Below, in pieces: positions 46,230-52,508 of a DNA stretch of 54,763 nucleotides. Source of the stretch: a virus. The position numbers and the translations under genes are program-made. Position 1 is the stretch's first letter. Each line of letters opens with the position of its first letter. The notes beneath the pieces were generated by a model that saw nothing but the letters and a program-made list of their open reading frames with translations, was not told the DNA's origin and ran no database searches. The stretch lies in IMG/VR virus record IMGVR_UViG_3300017917_002109, positions 1 through 54,763 of that record. One strand, given 5' to 3'.

Positions 46230-46447
46230 TCAACTCCGAAATGTTGTTTGATCCTGTCTTTGATAACTTCCGAAACATTGCCATTGATACCAACTTCACG
46301 ACTATACCAAACCTGTTCCATACATTCCCGAACAATCAACTCGGCGAGTTTTTTTGTGTATGTTTGATGGAACTCGCCACCTTGATCCACGATTGAATCA
46401 GCATAGTCTTCGGCTTGATATGCTAATTCTTGAATTCGTTCGTTCAT
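46226..46447 (-). CDS. MNERI..FAELI..FGVE family, copy 6 (73 aa)
   Basis: MNERIQELAYQAEDYADSIV, TKKLAELIVRECMEQVWYS and IKQHFGVE. An ATA/ATG start further up (46462) is less likely given the family start MNERI. Overlap of its stop with the next gene. Confidence 0.78.
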   Translation of the reverse strand: MNERIQELAYQAEDYADSIVDQGGEFHQTYTKKLAELIVRECMEQVWYSREVGINGNVSEVIKDRIKQHFGVE

Positions 46448-46454
46448 AGTGTTC

Positions 46455-46661
46455 TCAATCAAAACGATGTGCCCAACGACTTTCGTAAATGCGATCCATA
46501 GCAGCCTGACACTCAGGATCCTTCATCAAGTCTTGAACCTGCTCTGTAGCAAAATCACGGATGAATTGTTCTTCTTCTGCGGTCAGCGGCTTGGCTCTGC
46601 GGCCACCACGCTTAATACCGCTCAGCAGTTCGTAACGTTGGGCTTTGGTGAAAAAACTCAT
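46455..46661 (-). CDS. Small charged protein (68 aa)
   Basis: MSFFTKAQRYELLSGIKRGG RRAKPLTAEEEQFIRDFATE, helical and charged; could bind nucleic acid through the RGGRRAK loop. Start overlaps the stop of the gene upstream (ATGA). Unknown. Confidence 0.7.
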   Translation of the reverse strand: MSFFTKAQRYELLSGIKRGGRRAKPLTAEEEQFIRDFATEQVQDLMKDPECQAAMDRIYESRWAHRFD

Positions 46662-46855
46662 TTTATTTTCCTCGCACGGATTTGCTGGGCCACTGTAGGA
46701 GTTTCATATTCAGTATCCCAGCCCCAACCCTTGGCGTTATCCTCGGGCTCTTTGTCGTACAGCTCGTATGCCTTCTTGGCCATCTTTGCAGTCTTGAATT
46801 TGATCTCGGTGATCTTACCACTGCGATACTCGATGTAGAAATATGCTCCAGGCAT
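46658..46855 (-). CDS. Small basic protein (65 aa)
   Basis: MPGAYFYIEYRSGKITEIKF KTAKMAKKAYELYDKEPEDN and a Lys/Arg end. The N-terminal beta-beta-alpha pattern resembles other small phage proteins; a GGAGAAAGATATG start region supports 46855. Confidence 0.7.
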   Translation of the reverse strand: MPGAYFYIEYRSGKITEIKFKTAKMAKKAYELYDKEPEDNAKGWGWDTEYETPTVAQQIRARKIK

Positions 46856-46865
46856 ATCTTTCTCC

Positions 46866-47033
46866 TTAAGCGAACAGTTTACGGAAATCACGCATCGCTA
46901 CTCGGAATGCTCGCACTTCTTTGTCGTTGAAATTGTCCAGATCGTTCTGCATTTCCTGCAGTGTTTCCAGAAGACCCAGGCCAAGTTTGTCTTGCACATC
47001 TTGGATGATTTCAATTGCTGTTGTGAAGTCCAT
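46866..47033 (-). CDS. Small helical protein (55 aa)
   Basis: MDFTTAIEIIQDVQDKLGLG LLETLQEMQNDLDNFNDKEV: entirely helical. First gene behind a shared promoter and leader (47062-47090). GC-richer codon choice like the AAA+ ATPase gene. Unknown role. Confidence 0.72.
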   Translation of the reverse strand: MDFTTAIEIIQDVQDKLGLGLLETLQEMQNDLDNFNDKEVRAFRVAMRDFRKLFA

Positions 47034-47061
47034 TTGCTCTGTTCCTTGTTACTATGTCTCA

Positions 47062-47090
47062 ATTATAGCACAATTTGGGCGAACGAACAA
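47062..47090 (-). promoter_or_regulatory. Sigma-70 promoter TTGTTC-17-TATAAT with shared leader
   Basis: -35 TTGTTC (47090-47085), 17-nt spacer, TGC then TATAAT (47067-47062), leader TGAGACATAGTAACAAGGA. Confidence 0.88.
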
Positions 47091-47092
47091 GC

Positions 47093-47120
47093 AAAAACCC
47101 TACACTCGGTAGGGTCTTTG
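47093..47120 (-). terminator. Intrinsic terminator directly before a promoter
   Basis: ACCCTAC-CGAGT-GTAGGGT followed by TTTTTG on the minus strand; the T-run ends 3 bases before the -35. Confidence 0.88.
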
Positions 47121-47121
47121 T

Positions 47122-47271
47122 TTAGGTAATAAGAAAGTTAACGATTGCGGCGCCATTAAAAGCACTGGCGAATATATTAATCCACCAGCCAAACGACCAC
47201 TGCGGAAATCTATTTGCGTGTTTCCAAGATAATATAACGAAGATTATATTAATGATTAAGAAATATTCCAT
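47122..47271 (-). CDS. Membrane microprotein (49 aa)
   Basis: MEYFLIINIIFVILSWKHAN and WINIFASAFNGAAIVNFLIT: two hydrophobic segments with a Trp-rich linker. Last gene before a strong terminator. Unknown role. Confidence 0.62.
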   Translation of the reverse strand: MEYFLIINIIFVILSWKHANRFPQWSFGWWINIFASAFNGAAIVNFLIT

Positions 47272-47276
47272 GGTAA

Positions 47277-47780
47277 TTAATCGTGGTCATAATCATCAAC
47301 CTCAAAACCTTCACGGGTTGCGATAATCTTAACATGGTCACCAAACATTTCCAGCATCACATCTTCCATTGCCGGAGAACAAATCATACTGGAAAATTCA
47401 TTGCACGATTTTGCATCCACACCGCCGAGTTTCTGAATTAGTTGTTTCACGTTTTCATAATATGGGCTATCTGATTTTAGAATGTAACCAATACTATCTA
47501 CAGCAAAAACATTTTCTTCCTCGCCCTCATATTCATAACGAACATTCTCGGGATCAGGTGCATTGGTAAATACCGGCTCATAAACATTAAATGTGCATGG
47601 TTCGCCGTCATTAAAATACGGAGTATATTGATGCCAAACAACTGCAGTAATAGTTGGATTTTTATCGAAAAACGCTTTGGTTGTTTCTTTAAAAAGAGTC
47701 TGGGCAGTTACTTGAAACTCAGCTCGCAGTTTTTCTTGTTCTTCGATAAGTTGATTGAATTTTTCGGTCAGTTCAGACAT
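47277..47780 (-). CDS. Conserved phage protein of unknown function (167 aa)
   Basis: An N-terminal helix (SELTEKFNQLIEEQEKLRAE) and an alpha/beta core with AVVWHQYTPYFNDGEPCTFN VYEP and acidic C terminus (EGFEVDDYDHD). The VVWxQYTPYFNDGxxC motif is one I recall from myoviruses of several host groups. Soluble. Unknown function. Confidence 0.8.
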   Translation of the reverse strand: MSELTEKFNQLIEEQEKLRAEFQVTAQTLFKETTKAFFDKNPTITAVVWHQYTPYFNDGEPCTFNVYEPVFTNAPDPENVRYEYEGEEENVFAVDSIGYILKSDSPYYENVKQLIQKLGGVDAKSCNEFSSMICSPAMEDVMLEMFGDHVKIIATREGFEVDDYDHD

Positions 47781-47786
47781 GATATA

Positions 47787-48152
47787 TTAATCCTCAAGTT
47801 TAATGAATTTAGATTTAGAACCTGCGTTCTTCTTCTCGGTACCAGACATCCAGGGTTGGATAGCCATATTGTTTAGGTACATTTCCATGGTGGGAATGAA
47901 ACCTAAGTCTTGTTGGATGTGGTCTTCTGCGATGTCTCGTGGAGAATACTCCTTCCCGTCCGAGTTGATGCGTGTACGACCAAAAGTTCTTTCGACGATG
48001 TAGCACCCGAACGCAGAGTGCAGTATTGCCCGGTGCCGTACATCAGGTACGGCTGCTTTGGAACTGTCGATGAAGTCGTCAATGTCGGCGTAGTCATCTG
48101 GGACTCCGCCATACTTTTTGGCGTGGATTTTACCATGTAAGAATGCTTTCAT
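47787..48152 (-). CDS. DUF6915-like phage protein (121 aa)
   Basis: HGKIHAKKYGGVPDDYADID DFIDSSKAAVPDVRHRAILH, then FGCYIVERTFG and SPRDIAEDHIQQDLGFIPTM, ending with PWMSG. These conserved His/Asp-rich motifs match a widespread phage family (DUF6915 from memory). The three His/Asp clusters suggest a metal-dependent or nuclease-like site but no activity is established. Start overlaps the upstream stop. Confidence 0.83.
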   Translation of the reverse strand: MKAFLHGKIHAKKYGGVPDDYADIDDFIDSSKAAVPDVRHRAILHSAFGCYIVERTFGRTRINSDGKEYSPRDIAEDHIQQDLGFIPTMEMYLNNMAIQPWMSGTEKKNAGSKSKFIKLED

Positions 48153-48373
48153 CGCTTGATCTCGACAGGCGGCTCGTCGTAGATATACTGAATGTCTTTA
48201 GGTTCAAGAATGACACGATCACGGACGACACCAAACACCTTGATCGGTTCACGCAATTGGACATGGTGGCTGACCTCTCCGCCATACTTTACTCGACTAT
48301 GGTCAACCATACCACCTACAGGGAAAAGACCAAGATAGATGCCGGTCACATACTTGTTTTCAAGATTCCACAT
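48149..48373 (-). CDS. Small phage protein with VQLREPIKVFG motif (74 aa)
   Basis: MWNLENKYVTGIYLGLFPVG GMVDHSRVKYGGEVSHHVQL, then EPIKVFGVVRDRVILEPKDI. A beta-rich domain found in small phage proteins next to the DUF6915-like gene. The ATG at 48373 follows AAGGAGCG and the shared leader. Unknown function. Confidence 0.75.
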   Translation of the reverse strand: MWNLENKYVTGIYLGLFPVGGMVDHSRVKYGGEVSHHVQLREPIKVFGVVRDRVILEPKDIQYIYDEPPVEIKR

Positions 48374-48399
48374 AGATCGCTCCTTGTTACTATGCCTCA

Positions 48400-48428
48400 A
48401 TTATAGCATATCTAGGGTTGCGTGTCAA
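48400..48428 (-). promoter_or_regulatory. Consensus sigma-70 promoter TTGACA-17-TATAAT with shared leader
   Basis: -35 TTGACA (48428-48423), 17-nt spacer, TGC then TATAAT (48405-48400), leader TGAGGCATAGTAACAAGGA. Confidence 0.92.
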
Positions 48429-48444
48429 GAATAACCTTATTCCC

Positions 48445-48864
48445 TCAAGGGTTTTTATTAAACATAGAATTAATAAATTCGTTAGCTTTTTCTTGTAGGA
48501 CAGATTTTTCTAAATCCATGGGTTCCCATGAGTTACCGTCATAAATCTCAATTTGAAAATTACTATTAATTCTAGAATCACCTGCTTCTGGTGGAAGATC
48601 TAAATCTAAAAGTGTAAGGGGAACACGATTTTTATCGCTTCTGGCAATATTAATTTGATTTAGAATATCTCGAATATCTTTTCTATTTTTATAACTGCCG
48701 ATAAAAACACCATGAGGATCGCTAATTCCTTTTAATGCATATACGCTGCTGACATAGACATAAAAGGCTTCTGACCCCTCATTTAGTTTTTTATGGACAT
48801 AATTCTTATATTCTGAATGGGTGCCGGCAATGACAAAAAGCTTAGAAGTCTGAGACTGGACCAT
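48445..48864 (-). CDS. AT-rich phage protein of unknown function (139 aa)
   Basis: KLFVIAGTHSEYKNYVHKKL and VYVSSVYALKGISDPHGVFI GSYKNRKDI suggest an alpha/beta (P-loop-free Rossmann-like) core. Clearly more AT-rich than the genes around. Overlaps the upstream 52-aa gene by 23 bases. Not recognised. Confidence 0.7.
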   Translation of the reverse strand: MVQSQTSKLFVIAGTHSEYKNYVHKKLNEGSEAFYVYVSSVYALKGISDPHGVFIGSYKNRKDIRDILNQINIARSDKNRVPLTLLDLDLPPEAGDSRINSNFQIEIYDGNSWEPMDLEKSVLQEKANEFINSMFNKNP

Positions 48865-49000
48865 CGTTAGATTCTTTCTGTGATTTGGAAGGTGATTGTG
48901 CTTCTACCTTGATGTTATCTGTTTTGATATTAACATCCCAATCAACTGTAGTCGCCAGCCACCATCCAAACAATATAATCCAAAAAAGATTTTCTTTCAT
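48842..49000 (-). CDS. Small signal-anchored protein (52 aa)
   Basis: MKENLFWIILFGWWLATTVD followed by a short polar tail (NIKTDNIKVEAQSPSKSQKE). The N-terminal segment would be a signal peptide or anchor. Start 49000 overlaps the previous stop (ATGA). Unknown role. Confidence 0.65.
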   Translation of the reverse strand: MKENLFWIILFGWWLATTVDWDVNIKTDNIKVEAQSPSKSQKESNDGPVSDF

Positions 49001-49476
49001 TTTGAAGCCACCGATGAAATTATAGGACCCAAACCTGTGGGGCATTCAATATTAGTACAAGAATATGACATAACACTGTCAAGTTTAATACCGCACTTTG
49101 GACATACTTTACTCCAGGTAATAGGATTCCAGGGTATTTCTTCTCGCTCAGGCCAGAGTTTCTTGAAAGGATCCTCTTGGCTAGTAGTCACGGGCTCATA
49201 TGTTTCAACAAAGATGTCTGGCTTGCAGGCATAGTACTCGCCTTTAATGCCTCGAATGATATAGTCACCCTCGGTTGCAATATGGACTACTTTGAAATCG
49301 GGATGTTCTCCATCCTCAAGTGTTCCAATCTCGGCATAGCCTTTGGCACCCGGGTGTCGATCCTTGCCGACTTTACCTATAGCAGCGCCAGCAAAACGGC
49401 GCAAGGCATCAATACCGTCTTTAGAATAGACAAATTGAATTGCGTCAATCTCTACCGGCTTCTTTCGATATCTCAT
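48997..49476 (-). CDS. Widespread phage protein (RYRKKPVEIDA..GDYIIRGIKGE) with C-terminal zinc ribbon (159 aa)
   Basis: MRYRKKPVEIDAIQFVYSKD and the later GDYIIRGIKGEYYACKPDIF VETYEPV are the hallmarks of a small protein found in very many phages of unrelated hosts, function unknown. Here it is extended by a C-terminal ribbon with C-x2-C (CPKCG) and C-x4-C (CTNIEC). The ATG at 49476 matches the family start. Confidence 0.85.
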   Translation of the reverse strand: MRYRKKPVEIDAIQFVYSKDGIDALRRFAGAAIGKVGKDRHPGAKGYAEIGTLEDGEHPDFKVVHIATEGDYIIRGIKGEYYACKPDIFVETYEPVTTSQEDPFKKLWPEREEIPWNPITWSKVCPKCGIKLDSVMSYSCTNIECPTGLGPIISSVASK

Positions 49477-49630
49477 TATTCTCTCCTTTGGCACACGCCC
49501 AACAGGCTTTGAGCCATTCAAGGCCCCGTTTGTCATCCATATCTTTTAGTTCATCGAAAAAGCGCTCGCCACGAGTAGCGTAGTTCTCAATTTCCCAGAA
49601 CCAGTCATCAAAGTCTTTATATTTTTTCAT
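49445..49630 (-). CDS. Small phage protein (61 aa)
   Basis: MKKYKDFDDWFWEIENYATR GERFFDELKDMD: acidic, Trp-rich. Start 49630 overlaps the upstream stop (ATGA). Its end overlaps the next gene by 32 bases. Not recognised. Confidence 0.65.
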   Translation of the reverse strand: MKKYKDFDDWFWEIENYATRGERFFDELKDMDDKRGLEWLKACWACAKGENNEISKEAGRD

Positions 49631-49734
49631 AGCATACAACCAAGCACAAAAATGATTAGGGCAACGATAGGATGCCCTGTCAAAGCAACAAACATAGCCA
49701 GGATGGTTCCAAAGAATGCTTTGTCTGTATTCAT
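49627..49734 (-). CDS. Membrane microprotein (35 aa)
   Basis: MNTDKAFFGTILAMFVALTG HPIVALIIFVLGCML: hydrophobic over most of its length with a short turn (TGHP), perhaps a two-helix hairpin. ATGA overlaps on both sides. Downstream of the SPFH lipoprotein gene. Confidence 0.65.
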   Translation of the reverse strand: MNTDKAFFGTILAMFVALTGHPIVALIIFVLGCML

Positions 49735-49847
49735 ACTATAAGTTTCTTTACGACGCCAAACACAATGCCGGCGGCAGGAATTAATAGCAATAGCAGCCCG
49801 AATACGACTGCTACTGCCATTATTAGACCAAGTATACGTTCAATCAC
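49731..49847 (-). CDS. Membrane microprotein, GTG start (38 aa)
   Basis: (M)IERILGLIMAVAVVFGLL LLLIPAAGIVFGVVKKLIV: one or two membrane segments. The GTG start overlaps the SPFH gene stop (GTGA), so it is likely translated with it. Confidence 0.62.
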   Translation of the reverse strand: MIERILGLIMAVAVVFGLLLLLIPAAGIVFGVVKKLIV

Positions 49848-50641
49848 TTAGGCATCATCAATGCATTGAAGTTAGCAGGAACAACAATAGTCTGAACCTT
49901 GCCTTGCTTAATACCTTCAGAGATATTCAGAGCAGCTTGTGCCTGCATATAAGCAATAGAGCTTGAACTCTGATTAGCAAGTGCCGCCATACGACGAGCT
50001 TCTGCTTCTGCTGTCTTGACTTCAACTTCCTTTTGCTTCAGTTCGTTCTTTGCACGAACAAGCTCGTTGGCAGATGTAACTACGCTATCTGCAGGAAGAA
50101 TGTTACGAACAAGGACTTGCGTGATTGAGATTGCATTGTCAAGCTTTTCATCACGCAGTGTTTGCTGCATAATGTCTTTGACTTTTGTTTCAATTGCTGC
50201 ACGTTGATCGTTCATATCAAGTGCCTCATATTCTCGAGCTGCTTTGTAAATTGCATTACGAGCAGTCTGCAGAATGTAGTTGTACATCAGATAAGTGTCG
50301 CCTTTATAGTCGACGTGGAATGCTTTACTCTTTGAATTGTAGAGCTCTGCAACCTGACTCTGATTCAAATTGTAGATAATAACAGCATCAAAGTCTTTCA
50401 TTGTACTGTTGTCTTTAGCCAGCGGAGTCATGTCCTCGACCTTGACGTTGACGTCTTTAACCGGGAAGGTCATAACACTGCCAACGATTGTTTGGTTGAA
50501 TGTACCAGGCAAAAGCTCTTGATTAGAGACCTGTTTATCAAATCCAACACGAAGGCCAACCTCACCCGTTTCAATTCGAGTACATGCTGTCATAAAAGTG
50601 ATGGCAGCAATAGCAGTGGCCAATTTAGCATAACGATTCAT
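49844..50641 (-). CDS. SPFH/prohibitin-like lipoprotein (265 aa)
   Basis: N-terminal signal with lipobox-like TFMTAC (Cys20), then an SPFH/Band 7 domain (VGLRVGFDKQVSNQELLPGT through ALDMNDQRAAIETKVKDIMQ) and a coiled coil (ANELVRAKNELKQKEVEVKT AEAEARR, about 190-215), as in prohibitins, HflK/C and stomatins. These assemble into rings on membranes and shield or regulate proteases such as FtsH. The lipidated N terminus is unusual and would place it outside the inner membrane. A promoter lies within the upstream membrane gene. Confidence 0.88.
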   Translation of the reverse strand: MNRYAKLATAIAAITFMTACTRIETGEVGLRVGFDKQVSNQELLPGTFNQTIVGSVMTFPVKDVNVKVEDMTPLAKDNSTMKDFDAVIIYNLNQSQVAELYNSKSKAFHVDYKGDTYLMYNYILQTARNAIYKAAREYEALDMNDQRAAIETKVKDIMQQTLRDEKLDNAISITQVLVRNILPADSVVTSANELVRAKNELKQKEVEVKTAEAEARRMAALANQSSSSIAYMQAQAALNISEGIKQGKVQTIVVPANFNALMMPK

Positions 50642-50642
50642 A

Positions 50643-50729
50643 TCAAAGAACTCCTGTAGAAAAAAGATAAAAACAAACTACGAAACCAAGTGCAAAATAC
50701 AAGGGCCTAAGCCAAATGTCATTAATCAT
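50643..50729 (-). CDS. Membrane microprotein (28 aa)
   Basis: MINDIWLRPLYFALGFVVCF YLFSTGVL with GAGGATCACT before the ATG. One membrane segment. It lies between the 58-aa membrane gene and the SPFH gene. Confidence 0.6.
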   Translation of the reverse strand: MINDIWLRPLYFALGFVVCFYLFSTGVL

Positions 50730-50737
50730 AGTGATCC

Positions 50738-50914
50738 TCAGAACAGATAAACAATGCCCAGTAGCGCAGCAAATGCGATACTTCCTGCGATTATAAAGTA
50801 TGTTGCATACTTTGTCAACATCAAAAGTTGTTCGGTTGTCATCTTTTCGGTTGCCTTGATAGCAAGATAACTCAAACCGGTCAACACCAGAAACATGAAA
50901 ATTACTTTAATCAT
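50738..50914 (-). CDS. Two-pass membrane protein (58 aa)
   Basis: MIKVIFMFLVLTGLSYLAIK and YATYFIIAGSIAFAALLGIV YLF: two membrane segments around a short polar loop (ATEKMTTEQLLM). The start overlaps the upstream stop (ATGA). It contains an internal promoter. Confidence 0.68.
   Translation of the reverse strand: MIKVIFMFLVLTGLSYLAIKATEKMTTEQLLMLTKYATYFIIAGSIAFAALLGIVYLF
50790..50818 (-). promoter_or_regulatory. Consensus promoter TTGACA-17-TATAAT whose spacer is a perfect palindrome
   Basis: -35 TTGACA (50818-50813), -10 TATAAT (50795-50790). The 17-nt spacer is AAGTATG-CAA-CATACTT, a perfect 7+3+7 inverted repeat, a typical repressor operator layout. Lies within the coding region of the 58-aa membrane protein and points to the 28-aa and SPFH genes. 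Confidence 0.85.
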
Positions 50915-51153
50915 ATTACTTTGCCCAATCCATAATAAATCATTTTGTCAACTTCATCTGAGTAATCTTGACCTAGCCTGCGCTTGAACCAAACTGCTTC
51001 AAGAAGTTCTCGCATTGCGTCGCCGTCGATATACTGAGTATTAAGATCCAATCCTCGTCTATCGAGTTCCTGAATTAGATCGTCGTCATCAATTTCTCGA
51101 AGAACATCCTCGACATAAACATCTGCATCTACATTTACTGTGACATATGGCAT
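50911..51153 (-). CDS. Acidic phage protein (VDADVYVEDVLREIDDDDLIQEL type, 80 aa)
   Basis: MPYVTVNVDADVYVEDVLRE followed by IDDDDLIQELDRRGLDLN: a small acidic protein common in phages of Proteobacteria, function unknown. Good Shine-Dalgarno (AAGGAAAAATC). In the operon behind the promoter at 51472-51500. Confidence 0.82.
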   Translation of the reverse strand: MPYVTVNVDADVYVEDVLREIDDDDLIQELDRRGLDLNTQYIDGDAMRELLEAVWFKRRLGQDYSDEVDKMIYYGLGKVI

Positions 51154-51162
51154 GATTTTTCC

Positions 51163-51441
51163 TTATACCAAATCAACTTGAACCTCAACGGTATCACGCT
51201 CAATGCCGTCGGTGTAGTTGTAATTAAAGCCAAACCCAACAGAAACTTCGCGGCGACCAGCAGCTTTGGCCAGTTGACGGTCTGATGCCAGATTCATTAG
51301 CGCCGTTTGAACTGCCATACGATGCTTGCGGGTCATAATGTCACTGGTACCACTAACGGTAGTGTAAAACCCTACACCGTCAACGATTACACGAATACGC
51401 TGGCTATTCTTGAAACCGTCGATGAATGTTTTAGTACGCAT
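51163..51441 (-). CDS. Phage protein of unknown function (92 aa)
   Basis: MRTKTFIDGFKNSQRIRVIV DGVGFYTTVSGTSDIMTRKH, ending with a beta-rich GFGFNYNYTDGIERDTVEVQ. The ATG at 51441 with AGGAG 6 bases upstream is used. Basic, soluble. Not recognised. Confidence 0.7.
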   Translation of the reverse strand: MRTKTFIDGFKNSQRIRVIVDGVGFYTTVSGTSDIMTRKHRMAVQTALMNLASDRQLAKAAGRREVSVGFGFNYNYTDGIERDTVEVQVDLV

Positions 51442-51471
51442 TCTAACTCCTATTTGTTGACCTATGCCGCA

Positions 51472-51500
51472 ATTATAACGAAAAACCAAAAGAAAGTCAA
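51472..51500 (-). promoter_or_regulatory. Sigma-70 promoter TTGACT-17-TATAAT with shared leader
   Basis: -35 TTGACT (51500-51495) begins in the T-run of the upstream terminator; 17-nt spacer; TATAAT (51477-51472); leader TGCGGCATAGGTCAACAAAT. Confidence 0.88.
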
Positions 51501-51535
51501 AAAGTAACCCTACGCTCGGCAGGGTTACTAAAAAG
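51497..51535 (-). terminator. Strong intrinsic terminator overlapping the next promoter
   Basis: AGTAACCCT / AGGGTTACT nine-pair stem with TTTTTGAC on the minus strand. It separates the late virion genes (51557 and up) from the early region. Confidence 0.9.
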
Positions 51536-51556
51536 GTAATAAAAAGGTTTTAAGTT

Positions 51557-52480
51557 TTATTCTTCGGATTCGTTGACTCGTCTTTCAACCATGCCAACGT
51601 GTTCTATACTGTGCACTTTATACCCTTGCTTTTTCATATGCTTTTTGGCTGCTATTTCTGCATCAGCCTTATACACTGTTTCTCCGTTGTGAGTCGAGGG
51701 CACAATAAGCTGTTTCTTTTGTTTTTCCTTGCGCTTAGATGCATCGGCATGCATAGGTTCGGAGAATGTAACTAGAAACCGGTGTTTCATTGTCTTTGGA
51801 TGTGCAAGATCTCCTAGCTCAGATTCTTCCGTCACACCTTGTTCAACACTTTCAGAATAAGACTTACCTGATTTAGGATCATAGCCACCTAGTGGTTTAT
51901 GTGGAGCAGCTTTTTGTGGAACAATCGGTGTACGCTGTTTATCTTGTACTGCAATAACCTTCTTGGTTGCAGAAGCCATACCTTTTTCACGTTTTGCTAA
52001 AACTGTTTCAGCCTCTGGCTTGTTTTGTCCGCTAGCATGTTTGTAATGTTGAATTTGTGTATGAGCTTTGCTTCTATAAGATTGAAGTGTACCATAAGAT
52101 ACTTCATCAATCTGTTCTGTTTCCTCATTAACTCTTTCTAGTTGCTTTGGCGTTGCCTTTGCTGCACCTAGATGATACTTGATTGCTGTTGGTGGTACAC
52201 CGCTTGGCTTGATGTTAACTGAACCGTCATTATGAACATGGATAACATCGTGTATCATACCTTTGTGGGGTCCTGCGTTTGGTCTTACTTTGTCACCTAC
52301 CTTGAATGATTCTTCGATATGTGTGCAGTTGCAAGGTGTCTGTCCACATACATTGCACATATCTGTGGCTTCTTCAATATGCTGACCTGTTTCACAAATA
52401 CATGGGTCATGGTCGCAAACAGGACAAATATCCATGCTCTCACACTGTAAAGATTTTCTAAGTTGTTTGAACTTTTTCAT
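51557..52480 (-). CDS. Phage protein with two CxxC zinc motifs and a KOW-like segment (307 aa)
   Basis: Two similar Cys repeats at residues about 18-30 (CPVCDHDPCIC) and 42-52 (CNVCGQTPCNC), then FKVGDKVRPNAGPHKGMIHD VIHV, which resembles a KOW/SH3-like domain, then a linker with NEETEQIDEVSYGTLQSYRS KA. The IDEVSxxTLxxYxxKA motif is one I recall from C-terminal parts of T4-like head and scaffold proteins. The protein may be part of the virion or its assembly. The order late promoter - this gene - terminator makes it an independent late unit. Confidence 0.65.
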   Translation of the reverse strand: MKKFKQLRKSLQCESMDICPVCDHDPCICETGQHIEEATDMCNVCGQTPCNCTHIEESFKVGDKVRPNAGPHKGMIHDVIHVHNDGSVNIKPSGVPPTAIKYHLGAAKATPKQLERVNEETEQIDEVSYGTLQSYRSKAHTQIQHYKHASGQNKPEAETVLAKREKGMASATKKVIAVQDKQRTPIVPQKAAPHKPLGGYDPKSGKSYSESVEQGVTEESELGDLAHPKTMKHRFLVTFSEPMHADASKRKEKQKKQLIVPSTHNGETVYKADAEIAAKKHMKKQGYKVHSIEHVGMVERRVNESEE

Positions 52481-52508
52481 CTATCTATTCCTTGGTAGAT
52501 TATAGTAA

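Noticed and set aside
48418-48445. Terminator at CCCTTGAGGG near 48.43 kb
   Set aside because: Palindrome of ten bases with almost no loop and no run of T at the right distance, weaker than the terminators at the other promoter cassettes.
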